From positions 15,592,001 through 15,656,000 of the forward strand of contig CM062214.1 of the NCBI GenBank assembly GCA_031216445.1: a stretch of DNA of 64,000 bases. The letters run 5' to 3'. Position 1 is the first letter of the stretch; each line of letters starts with the position of its first letter. Below are positions 11,945-24,499 of this stretch, one piece after another. Source of the stretch: Lateolabrax maculatus. Its lineage: Eukaryota > Chordata > Actinopteri > Acropomatiformes > Lateolabracidae. Below the pieces are notes generated by a model that did no database searches, was not told the DNA's origin, and was given only the letters and a program-made list of their open reading frames with translations. A program made the translations under genes and the position numbers.

Positions 11945-13002
11945 CTGTATGAAAGAAAGAGAAAAACGGTAGAGACAGAAAAATGGTGCGGTAAAGGCAA
12001 AGAGAGAGAGAAAGAGAGGGTGGGGGTTGAGGGTGTACTTAACTCTATTGTTCTAAAAATGTTCATTTCCTTTTTGAACACATATTTGATTTACTATTTG
12101 GCAGGATTTCAATGCACTTTTACCCTCCATTTTCAGCAGAGGAGGAGTTAGTTGACACTCTCAATTCAGAACTCTACCAAAAGCCGAGGGGATCCCTGGA
12201 GAATCACTCATTCATTCAGCATTCCCATCAGCCCATTAGACTGGCCATCAGCCAACACAACTGCTTCCTGTTTCTCAAAGACACCTTTTTCATCCTCAGT
12301 ATAATTCAGTTGTTTGAGAAACTTCCAACAGGGAAGAGGTTGTAGATTACTTTAGCCTGGGGATCCTCATACATTTAACATACTGAAACTGAACCAAATA
12401 TCAGGAGAATGGTGGTGCATTCATTCCTGCAATTCATCGACTACTCAAAAGCATGGAAAATGATTGGATTGAGATTTGAATCTATGGTATGAGCTGCTCT
12501 GGAGTTGTTGTGAAAGTGCCTCAATATGCAGTGTAAGTGAAAAAGTAAAGGGTCAACACATGTAATTGGATCCCACAGATGCAACCATTTCCACTGAATC
12601 TCTCTTTGAAAACTGAATACCGTGTGAGTGCATCACTGAGTGAAAGTAGACACCTTCTTTATGATACACGGGAATATTAGTAATTCTCATTCTGGGCTAT
12701 TTCTAGTGTCTGTGAGTAAAATATCACACTTTTAAAAACGTTACCAAGGCTTATTAAAGAAAAAAGTCTTCATCGTTTGCATTTAGTCACATTTTACACT
12801 AGAAATGAATGGCACATGGAACATTTAGCGATACTACATCACTTACTGTATATGCTGTTCATGGAAACCAATAGATGCTTGCTATTACATGTATACATGC
12901 TGCACATTAGCCAAAATTAAGTATAGAGGGTAAAAACAGAGGAACAGAATAGTGTTTTTTATACATGTAGGGCATAAATTATGTCCGATCGTGCAAGCTT
13001 GA
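11945..13002. other. No gene seen
   Basis: Starts with a GA-rich purine tract (about 11950-12030). The rest is AT-rich with an unrecognised 77-codon ORF. Nothing else supported. Confidence 0.5.
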
Positions 13003-13345
13003 TGCCACCGTCGAACAGCTAGTCAATGGAGAGGGCAGGGAGAAGCAATGGAGCGAAGTAATGTGTAATCTTACTACTCAATGGGCTGTGCCCAGCAACG
13101 GGCCTCTGAATGCTGGAAGTGTCAGAGAGATAAATAGCAGAGTGTCCCCCTCGAAAAACATGATTAATACCCCGCCTGGTGACGCTGCTGAAGATGAAGT
13201 GGGAGCAGCTGGCTCAGGCAGCGTAGGCACGCAGGGAGAGGTGGGAGGGGGGACGGGAGCGAGCGCAGCGGAGCAGAGAGGGCAAAGAGTAGGACACACT
13301 GGCAGCTAGGGGAAAGGAAGGCAAGGCAAGGGCAATCCGGGCCAC
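13003..13345. promoter_or_regulatory. GC- and CpG-richer block, candidate enhancer or minor promoter
   Basis: The GC content and number of CpG dinucleotides rise clearly above the surroundings, with a G/A-rich purine tract at about 13225-13330. ORFs of 70-82 codons occur in three overlapping frames, as expected of GC-rich sequence, and none looks like a known protein. TAAT and AGATAA words occur in the first half. There is no donor site of CpG-island-exon quality. Confidence 0.3.
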
Positions 13346-14392
13346 CATAGGCACAGGGACCCCTACCTCCCCTCATCTCCTCATGTGCGCAGCTTTATTT
13401 CTTTTTTTTCCTGTTTTCGTCATGGTTTAGCACTTAAATAACTGCTACTCTCTTACTGTACATGCTGTTTATGGGTACATAAACACATGCACACATGCAG
13501 GATGTCAATGACATCACTTTGTTTCTGTATCGCCCCATGAAAGTTTAAGCCTGTGTCCTTTAATTATACAAATCTTACAGGAAATCAAGGCTACCAGGAA
13601 ATTCATCTCAATTCTATTAAACAGCCCAACAGTTCATAACCTTGCCAGTTATGACATCCGGAAAAAAACTAAATGCCCCACTAATATATGGCACTCAACC
13701 ATTTTCATGAGTGTTATTAACGTGAAGTCGCATAGGGGTGAGAGCTGCATGTGGTGATGTACTGCAGAGCCTGCCGCACTTTCTTAATGCAAAATTCCAT
13801 ACCCCACCAAAAGTGCATTTTGCATTGTTTAACACCAAATGTCAGCTTTTTTATAGCCAGTAATGTATCAGCCTATACCTCTCAACTGTTACTAAACAGA
13901 CAAAGTTTTGTCAGTCAGTTAAAATTCCCGTTACTGTTAAGCACAGTGTCCCCTGCTGAGAGGGGCCTGTTTCTGTGGAAACAGTTGAAACTCTCAAAAC
14001 ACAGTACAGAACACATGGAGTTATTGGGTCTGTTCTGTTGTGTAAGTAAACATGTCGAGGGGTGGGCTACTTTTTCATGGTTCAGGGGCCCCAACCCTCC
14101 CCTCACACAATTAACTTTTCCAGTGTAATGAGATGATTGATATGCTGGAAGTGTGTGCTTTAAGGAGATATTAATCATTCCCTCTGGTAATTTTAATCAT
14201 GCGTTCCATCATCCCCAGCTGCTGAGGATCACCTTCCTAGCAAACAAAGGGCGGCCACGCCACTTGCATAGTCATTCTGTTCTAGTTTAACTTTATTTTA
14301 TGCTGGTTCCTCCCATCTGTTCGCACAAGCCTCCACAGCCCACGTTGCAAGTTGACAAGCTGGGGAAGCAGTGTGTGGGTGGGTGATTGTAT
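13346..14392. other. No gene seen
   Basis: Non-coding sequence. A 125-codon plus-strand ORF (13751-14128) and an antisense 87-codon ORF overlap it. Neither has a known motif or splice support, and I take both as chance. Around 14180-14260 the sequence is more complex. Confidence 0.45.
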
Positions 14393-14416
14393 GAGTGTGT
14401 GTGTGTGTGTGTGTGC
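14393..14416. repeat. (TG)n microsatellite
   Basis: About 11 TG dinucleotides followed by imperfect TGTA/TGTG units. Confidence 0.9.
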
Positions 14417-14544
14417 ATGTATGTGTGTAAACTTTAGAAACACAGGCATCTTTGAAATGGTAAATCTAATCCTCCAGGTCCGTGACTAGTTGGTACACCG
14501 CCACCAGCCACCTCCACTAACACGTACAGTAATGCATACAAACA

Positions 14545-14670
14545 GCGGGCACACAGACACACACAGACACACACAGTCTCAAACACACACGATCATTGTG
14601 ACACACATACTGGTGCGCACACACAGAGACATATACACAAGCACATATACAGTACAAACACACACATACA
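14545..14670. repeat. CA-rich low-complexity tract
   Basis: Imperfect CACACA/CAGACA-rich sequence that generates false His-Thr and Cys-Val ORFs on both strands. Confidence 0.85.
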
Positions 14671-15479
14671 CCACATGGTGTGGGCAATATGTCAGAGCAA
14701 AGCATAATTTGGCATTTGAACCAGTCACTATTATTGGAAGTATGAAAAAATGCTGCAGGGAAGATTTGTTTAGATGACAAACAACTTGGAAAGTCTTTCT
14801 CTCCCTTGTCTGCCTTGAAAGTCAAAGAGACTTATATATTCCCAAAACACTGATTAGTTCATGTTGAGCGCCTCCATTGTGCTGTACTGTACCTCTGCGT
14901 TGTTGTTCCATGTTTTTACCTAAGGCTATATAAGATTTGGAAGGGTATTCCACAATCAAAGGCATTTCTCCTATGACTTTTATTCAGCTGCTGTTTTGTC
15001 ACAGTCAATGCCACGGGGAAGCTAGTGGTGACCCAGCGGTGCTTTCGAACACAACACAGTACCTTTCTGACTATACAAAAGCAAAACATTTACATCCTCA
15101 GTGAGAAATACAGAATCCACATATTTCCAGGAGGAGATATTTACCATGCAGAGAATAAGCTGATGTGGTAACAGTTACAGAAACGTTGAATAATAATAAA
15201 TACTATCAAATTTGATAGTGAATCAATGACAAATCATGGATTCATTTTTGTATGACTTTATAATTTAACTGACCAGCCTCAGTTTTGCTACATGAGGTAG
15301 TAAACAAAACATAAAGGCTCAACAAGGTTGTACAAAAAATACTGCTCGTGCTCAAAACCAGCAACAGCTCAAAACTTCCACTTGACAAGTGTCGTAAATG
15401 CATGCTTAATCATGTACAAAATTAATGACAACCTGCTGACAGATATTCCATCATAAATGCAGAAGTTTTTGAAAGTTAT
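14671..15479. other. No gene seen
   Basis: AT-rich non-coding sequence. Nothing recognised. Confidence 0.55.
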
Positions 15480-15800
15480 TGAAGGGGGCTTGTCTGGTTG
15501 TGCACAGATTAGCATTGCTTGCATGCAGTCAGAGGCCAATGCAAAGTAGATAGGTTAATCCCCAGGACGAATTGATAGGACACATCCCTAAATGCTCTGA
15601 GCTTCGCTGCTTCTAAAACCCATTAATTGTGCCCAATATGAAAAAAGTAATTTAATTTCACATGAAGTCCAGCCTCATCTGTTATCTGTGTCACACTTCT
15701 GCAGAGTACATAAAGGTAATAGAGGTTTGCAGGGGCTATTCCCCACTTATTATCTAATAATGATGAATGAATATGCCAGGAACTGACAGGTGTTTAGATG
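15480..15800. promoter_or_regulatory. Candidate conserved non-coding block
   Basis: Complex sequence with CCAAT-like words (AGGCCAATGC, GTGCCCAATATG), CCCATTAATTG and GGTTAATCC homeodomain-type sites, and no simple repeat or recognised transposon. All frames are closed. Called on composition and motif density only. Confidence 0.25.
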
Positions 15801-16479
15801 TTTTGTTAGTGGAAAGGCATCTATTTGAAACTTTCCTGGAAATCAGCTCATGTTCACTTTGAGGATGTGCAGCAACTTTAGTGCACAGGAAATACTGTGA
15901 CATCATATCTCAAAACTTAAAAGCACCCCAAGATATCCAAATGGTCTTGGGATATAGAGCCAAGCATGAAAAAATATAAACTGGCCTTTTAAAACTGTAT
16001 CAGATTTGTTACTCTGAAAAAAGTGACATTAGTGATAAAAAAATACTAAAACTGCTTCCGGGGCTTTGACAGAAGTTTGAACTTTGATCAAACTTGTACA
16101 TTTTCATGCAGTAATATAAAGTAATTCAAAACATGTTTTTAGTCAAACTCAGAAAGAACAGGCTCATGGGGGAGTCACTATGTGTGAAGATCAATACTTT
16201 ATGATTTATCGGGCCAAAATGAAGAAGAAGCAGATGATGTAAAACACCTTTAACCTGGCAGGTGTGTTTTCATAGGCCACACAGTACCAGTATTACTACC
16301 AATGCAGTGTTTTATTTAAAACAAGTGAACAGTTTGTCGGTGCATTTCATAATCCATCCTCCATTCAAAAGCATGTCACAAGTTATTATGACTTCATGCT
16401 CATCACCAATCTAAATAGTGTTGATAGAGTGAAGCTCCTTATAGGAACTGTTTAGTGAACGGTGCTTATAAAGAAAAGC
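15801..16479. other. No gene seen
   Basis: AT-rich non-coding sequence. Nothing recognised. Confidence 0.55.
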
Positions 16480-16760
16480 ACCCCTCATTATTTCCACCTT
16501 GCTTTACCCTGGCACTCTTGCTCCACTGCATGACTAAAAGACAATTAATCCTAATAATCAGGGCCTTAGCCATCATTTCTCATTCTGGCAGGTCTCTTTT
16601 TCCATAGGGGCACAGAGGGAGTGCCAGAGCCATGGATCTCTGCTGCACAGATGAACCTCTTACAGATGTTGAGTGAGCAGCGCGGTTAATCGCTTAGCCA
16701 TCTTATGGCCTTCACACACGTACAAAAATGGAAAACTGAGGGTGGCATTTTATCATGTCA
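16480..16760. promoter_or_regulatory. Candidate conserved non-coding block
   Basis: Complex sequence containing GACAATTAATCC followed by TAATAATCAGGG and CGCGGTTAATCGC. These clustered bicoid/OTX/PITX-type (TAATCC) and homeodomain words have no open frame around them. Inferred from motif clustering only. Confidence 0.25.
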
Positions 16761-16989
16761 TGTCTGCCGATGAATGCGAGACTGGCTGGTTGTGTATATA
16801 TTTGGTTCTGTAGTCTAAGCAATGTCATACTTACTGCAGAATAAGAAACTTAATAAGAGGAAGATAGGAATGTGGGCGCCTGTTAAAGCTTGTCGTAAGG
16901 CATTGATCCAACGTGTTTGCACATGTAATTTTAGCTCAGCTAACAATATATATATATATTTCATTAAAACATTAACCTTTCTGCTGAGG

Positions 16990-17650
16990 CAACAGCTCTT
17001 AAAATAAGCAGGATTGCATGCTGGCACTCATGCTGCAAACGTGCACATCCTTTTGTCACCAGTGCCAGAGCATAGTGACACCCTTTCATATCACAGCAGA
17101 AAGGCTGTGATGCAATGTTTGACTTATCAGCATGGGGACCTAATCTTCTCAAATTAGAGCCCAAATGTTTGGTGAGTGCTACAGCCCCAGTGTGTGGAAG
17201 CAGAGGGAGTGCTATGACCGCCGCAGACAGGAGGCCCAGGCAAACAAGCAGATGCTAAGGGGCTGCTTTAGATGCGGAAGAAGAAAATCACCATCACAAT
17301 GCAGCAATTATGGCAGTCTCAAATTCACTAGGCTGGAGCACAGTGTGTTCTCACAGCGTCTCAGCAGCACTCACAGCATCCCACACAACAAGCTCATTAG
17401 GCCAGCACATCCTCCCTCTGATTTAGGGTGGAGGAATTAATGCAACAGCACCTGGTCTCTTGGAGCCATCCATCCTGCCATATACAGCCAGCCACGCTCA
17501 GGTTATGCATTATCTTCTTTAAAAGCGTGAAATGTGGCCACCCCTGTTCAGTTTTAAGCTACACCTCTCTTTTTCCAGAGTGCTATCCGAGGGGCAGGCA
17601 TATTAATCACACTCACAGCCACTAATGCTAACAATCAGTCAACACTGTTG
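16990..17650. promoter_or_regulatory. Candidate conserved non-coding block
   Basis: About 650 bp of complex, repeat-free sequence with GC content above its flanks. A GTGAGT donor near 17172 follows CAAATGTTTG, but the upstream AG is weak. Several ORFs of 65-91 codons overlap on both strands and none is recognisable. An enhancer-like block is more plausible than an exon. Confidence 0.25.
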
Positions 17651-19425
17651 GCCAGGCTCTCCATCTCTGGTGACAGGGAGGTTTGTCCTGAGGCCTGCTG
17701 ATTCGTCCTGCTATGTCTGCCTCTAGGACAAAATACACAACACAGGCAGGCTTTTCCTCCAGCAATACCCCTACATCATATCATTTTCTAAATTAGTGAA
17801 ATGCTGACAATGTATGTTAAATATGTTTTTTTAGCGTTGTTCTAACTGGAAACAGAACATCTATTCCAAATAATAATAATAATCCCTTTTAATGCTAAAA
17901 AAAAAATCATTAATGTAGCCTACTAATAAAACACAGCACACTCCAAAGGCAGATACAGTTGGGGAAAACTAATTTGTTATTGGAGTGATTTTCTACAACA
18001 TGGATACAACATATGTCAAACAGTCAAGTTTTGATAAACTAACAGCTGGCTAGTTCAACTGAGAGGAAACTGCCTACTGAGCAAGAATGATCTCTCCCTG
18101 AGTGTCATCCGCCAGCAGCATGAGGCAGAACCAGCATGTTTGGATTCCTACTGTACAACAAGAATATGGCTCCTCTTGTCAACTTCAAGCTGACAAGTGT
18201 AACATTGACACAAATTAATACAAAACCTGTGCAATTAATTTCATCCTGAGCTCTAGCTTACAAAAAACAAATAAATTAACAGAAGATTCTATGAATGTGC
18301 TGAGTGCAGTAATCAATGTGTGTGGGGTGCGTCTGTGTGTGTGAATGTATGCGTGTGTGCACAGTTGCTTATGCAAGTCTGAGGGTGCATGTTGTGATTG
18401 TTATTTTTTTTCCATTGCTCAAAAAGAAATGCTAATTATTGGGCTTCAGGTAGCGTAAAATGTACAGCTGTGGTGACTGTCAGTGCTCGGTGGACTATTG
18501 AGCTGGTGTACAACTTGACAGTGGGTGGTTTCTCTCGCTCTCATCCCAAGAATCACCCAGTGGCATTGCTATCTTCTGCCAACGTCAATCAGCAGGTTAC
18601 TTTTAACGCACATGGGAATCAAGCTATACCTGCCTTTCTGCACTTAAACCCTTTCCCCCGTTTACTGTCTGTACTGTCTGTACTGTCCTCTATAAAATGT
18701 CACTGTAGGTTGACCTCTACTGAATTCAAAGTTTTTTGTGTCCCAGAAAAGGAGAATATGCCTTTAGGTGTCAAAAAAGGTTAGTAGGTAGTTATAATCA
18801 GTTTGATCCTTAACTTGTTCAACCATTAAAGTTGAGCGTTAATGTTTGCATTTTAGATCACCTCACCTTCACTGGTAATAGCCAGATGGCAGCGACAGTC
18901 CGTGCACAACACTTATAAGTGGGGTCTGCTAGCAACAGCTGCGTGCTTTGTTCCACTCGGTTCCACTGCTCTACATGACTATATCCCACAAGTCACTGCT
19001 ATTTGTTAATAAAAATGTTTCTTTACACTCCACACTGATGTTGAGCCAGATTGCTGTATCTTGGGAACAAACTTTATAGACCAGCTTGATGTCAACTTTG
19101 ATTACTTCATTTCTGAAGAATTCCAGATGTTTGAGTCTTCACTCAAGGGGATTTCCGGGTACGTGCACTGACAGCATTTGGACCCATGTGCTGTCAGAAA
19201 GTAGAGTAAATATACACTTAGGGCATCATTAGAAAGATATTTGTAGATGTGTATTTTATCAATTAATTTTTTTTCTGATAATCACTTGTAAGTTTGTCCA
19301 GAGAAAAATAAATCTGGCTTCCAATGATTGAAGTTTGACAGGGAATTGTTTTAAATTTCTTCACTGTAAGACTAAGTGTTCACTTGATTAGACCTAATTA
19401 GTCCTGAAATTTAGCTTAAAGCTCC
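17651..19425. other. No gene seen
   Basis: AT-rich non-coding sequence with a TG-rich tract at about 18317-18365. The 128-codon ORF at 18398-18784 starts in a pyrimidine run, has no recognisable motif and lacks splice support. A tandem CTGTCTGTA unit occurs near 18665-18690. Confidence 0.5.
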
Positions 19426-19429
19426 TGTC

Positions 19430-20460
19430 ACATGGTTGTTTAGACATTTGAGGGGGGAAGAGTGGTGTACCATGTTAATTCCAAAGTTAAGGATGCATTG
19501 GCTCCCCATTTTGTCCTGACTGTGCTAGCTGTTGGGGAAACCACATCATAACATGGTGGCTGAACAAACCCTCTAAGGGAATAGCAATGTCCCCAGCCTA
19601 TGTTATGGGTCTAGCTACAGCAAGAGTTAGGAATGTTTGACCTACATAATCACCTTCTAGCGTAGAAACAGGAAAGATCTCCTGGGTGCTCCACCGTCTC
19701 CAGAGGGAAGCATCAGTGTCGGAAAACCTAGTGAATCTTGAGGAAGCGAGAGCTCAGCTGAGACACATCCTCCTCTGGTGTCTAGACTCTTTGATAGCTC
19801 AGTTGAAACGCTCTACATGTGGCAAACCCTCGACTCAACCACTGAGGTCTGAAGAGTCCAGTCACCAGCTCGCCTGCCCCGGGGGGATTGTTTCGGGGAC
19901 TGCTTTCAGAAATGTAAGTGCATGCCTGGCTGTCATTGTGCGCTGATGTGTGATAGATCAGCACAGCCATAAGAATCGGTATGCTATCAGCTATCAGGTG
20001 CAAGAAGAATAAAGTGGCTGAGGTCAGCATCCAAGCTCGCAACTAGCTGTGTGTTCCAGATCCAGGACCACTACTATGACCTAGAGGTGGTGAGGCTTGC
20101 TCTCTGGCTGATCTCTGTGGCTAATGGGTGAGGTGGGAGTTCCTTGCAGGGCTATACCGCCACCCACCTCATAACGTGGCCGTCCATTCACTACAGTTGT
20201 ACCTTATTCATCACTGTATCTGGTTGTAAAGTTCAGACTATTCTACATGAGACGTTACAGAGAGAGCCGGGTTTTGATGGGGGCTTTGGATCCACAAAAT
20301 GTAACCATTTTGAATTTGCCACGAGGAACCTGAACCTTCACACCCTGACAGTCAGGACACCTTTTGTAGACAGTTACCTACTAATTTCCCAACTCTGTGA
20401 TCACAGCCCCCTAATCAGTTACCCTGCCGTTCCACCCATTTCTAAATATTGAGTGGATGA
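19430..20460. other. Unusual GC-richer segment, possibly an old mobile-element remnant
   Basis: About 1 kb differing in texture from its flanks, with more GC and CpG, including a CCCCGGGG core near 19875-19885, and unrelated ORFs of 86, 86 and 102 codons on both strands. It has the look of a decayed inserted sequence, but I find no terminal repeats, target duplication, reverse-transcriptase or transposase motif. A conserved non-coding block is the alternative. Confidence 0.2.
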
Positions 20461-21323
20461 ATGAAAGGTTGAACATGGTTGAAAAGGTTCACCCTTATAG
20501 GCCTTGAAAATGTTAATGTTCTGTGATGCAAAGGGAAGGAAGTCTAAAGAGCCCCATTAGTGGTCACAGCCAATTATCATAAAACTACTGTTTCACAACA
20601 TTAGAATACATTTGGCCATCACATTATGTCTGTCAATCATCTTATAAATACAGCAAGGTCTTCAATCCTTTCATTGGAGTTGGGGTTCTAAAGCTCATTC
20701 TCCAAATGCTCTCAGTGTTATGTCATGGTATTACTGTGAAATGTATTAAGTATGTGTTGCAGTTTTTTTTATATTGTTTGTACAGTTCACAGTTCACTGC
20801 AGACATACATGCCATCGATCATGTATAGTTGAGTTGCGCTGAGTCACACTTGCAGAGTCAAAGTGCACAACAGGGAGATGTTAAGGGGGAAAAAAAGCTG
20901 AAAAGGGGAAAATGTAAAACATAGCATATGTAGTGGAGCAGGATTGAAACTCACTTGGCTGATTCTGTCGCCCCAGGGAGAGCTAACACTAAAATGCTCT
21001 TTGACCATGAAATGGCCCTGCCCAGTAATGGTGGTTAATGGCTGTATGGTGCAGTGGTGCCGAGGCTAGGCAGGAGGGAGACCTAACAGGGGCATCCTGC
21101 CTGCTCCACTAGGCCCCATCCAATGAAGGAAAAGGGGAAGGTTGGGATAGTAGTTATGTTTTGCTTGAAATTATAAATGTCGATGTGCTGTAGTCAGGGG
21201 ACTCTATGTGTGATGGGTACATTTAGAGCATCAATAAAAAGGAGGGATATTTGTTAGGTCCAGAAGTGAGAAACAACAAATAGTACAGTATTTTTATTTA
21301 CACAAATAGGCAGTAATAAAGTG

Positions 21324-21324
<1 letters not shown>
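20461..21324. other. No gene seen
   Basis: Non-coding sequence. Nothing recognised. A moderately complex patch at about 20930-21130 holds no open frame. Confidence 0.5.

Positions 21325-21386
<62 letters not shown>
21325..21386. repeat. (TA)n microsatellite
   Basis: About 30 uninterrupted TA dinucleotides. It is self-complementary and can form a cruciform. The 128-codon minus-strand ORF over it (Tyr-Ile repeats) is an artefact. Confidence 0.97.
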
Positions 21387-21387
<1 letters not shown>

Positions 21388-22404
21388 GACAGTAACATGT
21401 ATATATCAAGTACAGTATATCAACACTACAATTACCAATACAAGATTCACTATCATAATTTATTGAATTTGACTCTTTTAAGGATACACCAAGCCAATTA
21501 AACATTACAAACACCATGCGTCCATGATTGATATCTGATATGATGAAGAAAAGTAAGTTATCCTTTTTATGACTTAATTTGAGTTCATGTAAAAACAAAG
21601 ATTCTACATACACATTATTTCTAGTTACATATTTGCCCAAAGCTTTACAAAAGCTACACTATTATGAATTACTAACATTGACCCTAAACTTCTGTTAACA
21701 CTTGCATCAGATTAAGTTTGATTCAGCTGACCTTCACATTATAGCATATATTTTACTCTTTATCCTTTGACTCTTTGACTACTGAACTACAGTTGGTGCA
21801 GGTCATTACTTGTCTCCAGCTATGCTATGACTTGAAGTGCCTGTGACGGGTGACATATTGCCCTCATCACTGCAAGGTTTCACCAATGTGTCCTCCAGCT
21901 GAAATCCTGAAAGAGCAAAACCCAGGGGCAAGATGTGGGTATCAAGACCTCAACAAAGCAGTGGCATATCATGGGCCAACCATGACCAGACAAGGTTACT
22001 ATTTGAAAGCCATCTAGCAATAGTATGTGACAGTACAGAGGTAATGCATGTATTGTAGCCTAAAAGTGTCTCTCTTTAAAGGTCATTATTAAGAGACAAG
22101 ACATTACACCACCAGACCTTGCCAAGTAGCCTTTCCTTTGATGTATGGATGCTTTTATTCAGGTACATTATAATATGATTATTGATTATTTTTAAAACAA
22201 ATGACAAATTTAGATTTGAGGAAAAGGTAAATACAAAAAAACCCAAATAGATTGTTGAAAGCCTTAATTCTAAACATGTGTCTCTTCTTTTGAAACATCT
22301 AATGATTTGACTTATTATGGTGACATTTTTCAGCAATGAAATGGATGACTGGTCCATACAAAACCTGCAATATCTGATTTGTTTTTAGACACTTTAGGTA
22401 AATC
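21387..22404. other. No gene seen
   Basis: AT-rich non-coding sequence. A 93-codon minus-strand ORF has no recognised feature. Confidence 0.55.
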
Positions 22405-22405
22405 T

Positions 22406-22815
22406 AAAGCCGTGTTTCCACCGCAGGAACTTGCCCCAGGGACTGGGAACTTTTGAGGGAATTAAGTGTGTTTCCACTGCAGGAATCAGGGTTTAAATTA
22501 AGTTCCAGGGACATTATTTTACCCCCCAAAAAATCCCTGCTTGGAAGGTAATACCAAAGATACTCTATAACTAAAGATGTGCATTACAAGCTGCACCAAG
22601 TGTTGTGAACGTTGTGTGTATTTTTTTTTAAGCTTGTACAGTAACCGTACAGTCTGTCTGAGCTTGTGGAAAGTAGCAAACTCGTTGCGCTCACACATCT
22701 CCCAGTTAATCTTCGTGGGTCTTTGGGGCTGAATGGGCTGAAGGAAACTTTTAGTTATTTGAAAAGTAGTTCCTGGGACTAAATGTCCTGGTACTTTGGG
22801 TGGAAATGTTGCTTA
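22406..22815. mobile_element. MITE-like non-autonomous DNA transposon (~410 bp)
   Basis: The left end reads AAGCCGTGTTTCCACC and the inverted right end reads AAGCAACATTTCCACC, a 16-base terminal repeat with about 4 mismatches. Inside, GCAGGAACTT and CCAGGGACTGGGAACTTTTG near the left end are mirrored near the right end by AGTTCCTGGGACTAAATGTCC. This 'fast' GTTTCCACC...AGGAAC layout matches a dispersed repeat I know from teleost genomes. There is no coding capacity, so it must have been moved by a transposase encoded elsewhere. A clean target-site duplication is not visible, so I leave the superfamily open. Confidence 0.8.
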
Positions 22816-24195
22816 GGTCAAATATTTACTATCCTTTTAGCTCTGTGTTTGGTCTCCACTATCCTGTAGGAAGTATGCATTTAGCAATTAGCTGCCCATT
22901 AGAGCGGTGAGGGTAAATCAAAACAATAAAGTTGTAAGCCGATCAACCAAAACAATGATCTGAAAGACACTATAGAGCATCATGGAGCTGAAGCCAAATA
23001 AAGTATACATCCACATTTACATTAATTACCTTACTATGGTTATATTAATGCCTTTAGGTTTTTTTAGTGACATTTATGTTACTGAAAATATTTACTGTCT
23101 AAACATGTGCAACATTTGTCTCATTATTGAGTTTCCAAATGTGCACATATGTACATACATATGTACATGGACACATTGTGTGTTATAAACAGATACATTT
23201 ATACATAGCAATATAAAACACAGACATACACTTACATATGTCCTGAATTAAGCTGAGTTTACAAGCACTGATTGTAGAGCAATCTTTTAATCAGATTTGA
23301 CGATGAGTCGGGATACGGAACTGAGTCATCAGCTGTGGTATAGACAGGGAGGAAAGACGGAGACAACTGAGGGTTAAGCTGCAAACCTCTTCTGACAAAC
23401 CTTGTCTGAGAAAGCTTTAGTGGACAAAATGACAAGTGAAATATGGGGTCAACTATCAGTCATTCATCAATGAACCCATCCTGTCATCATCTGAATTTTG
23501 AGCACTAGGCAATATTAACCTTCATAACCCCAAGTCGCATAGGACAGCTTGGCAATGCCTAAGACTGACAGGCACAGTATCAAAGTAACTGTTGGGTGTC
23601 ACTGTAATAAATGCTTTCAGTCACATAAAGCCATGGATGAAATGGTACCAGTGTGATGATAGGCACTTGAAGAGCTCTTCATAAAAGTCTTATCCTAACT
23701 GCTTTACACTGAGGCTTTGGCAACTCTATGTGGATTCCACAAACATAAAATTTAAGTACTACGTTTTGTGAGGATATTTTAAAACAATTACCAACTTTTG
23801 TCTAATACATTGCTTGTCCTTTGTGCTGTAATAGATACTTCTGCCAAGTAAAGCTGCCAAGGGCCACGCCAAGGCTCAAGGCTATTTAATCTAATCGTTA
23901 TGATCCATATGAGTGGACAGAGCAATGTGCCCTCAGTGTATAGAGGGTACTTCTGTGACCTCTGCTGACCTAAAAGTTCACTGGTCTTAAGTAAGTCTGA
24001 GATAAAGTTACATCTAGTGGGAGCTGGGTGATATCCATTTACTGCCATCACCTTGTGGGAAATGATTGTGGTTGACACAAGGAACCATGACTTTTAACAC
24101 TATACAATATTAACAGTGATACATGATCACCAGGGTACAAATGTAATTGATAGCTTTATCTTTATTTGCTATCTTTGTAAAAAAAAAAAAAATCA
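22816..24195. other. No gene seen
   Basis: AT-rich non-coding sequence with near-repeated CATATGTACATA words around 23145-23165. A 96-codon minus-strand ORF (23788-24078) has no recognised motif. Confidence 0.5.
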
Positions 24196-24365
24196 CGCGA
24201 GACAAGTCACGCCATGCTGCAGTTTAAAATGGCTGGTCTCCTTCCCTGCATTTAGCTGGATTATATTCTCTGTTGGTAAATTACTCCCTTTGGAGAGAGA
24301 AATTAACCCAGATTTCCATATCAAAGCGTTATGAATTGAGCCATTTTCCCTGCCCTCCCGTTTTG
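24196..24365. promoter_or_regulatory. Candidate conserved non-coding block
   Basis: Repeat-free complex sequence just after a short A run at 24179-24191, with GGATTATATTC and AAATTACTCC words. No open frame is supported. Composition-based call. Confidence 0.2.
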
Positions 24366-24499
24366 GTTAAAAGAGAAAGTGGAAGGAGTGTGTAGAAGTA
24401 GCCTGCAGTGATATGCAGGACGTACAGGGCTCCTTTCTTACAGGAGCAACACTCTAACAGAGAGAATCAGCAGCTTTCTACTGAAGCGAAGAATGAGAT

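Noticed and set aside
14255..14285. CTTGCATAGTCATT resembles the start of miR-153
   Set aside because: The match stops after about 11 bases and no hairpin partner is apparent.
15290..15305. TGAGGTAGTA resembles the let-7 seed region
   Set aside because: The following bases do not match let-7 and no hairpin was seen.
18398..18784. 128-codon plus-strand ORF
   Set aside because: It starts in a T run, has no recognisable domain, no splice sites and no promoter.
21254..21640. 128-codon minus-strand ORF with Tyr-Ile repeats
   Set aside because: It is generated by the TA array; no motif lies in the flanks.
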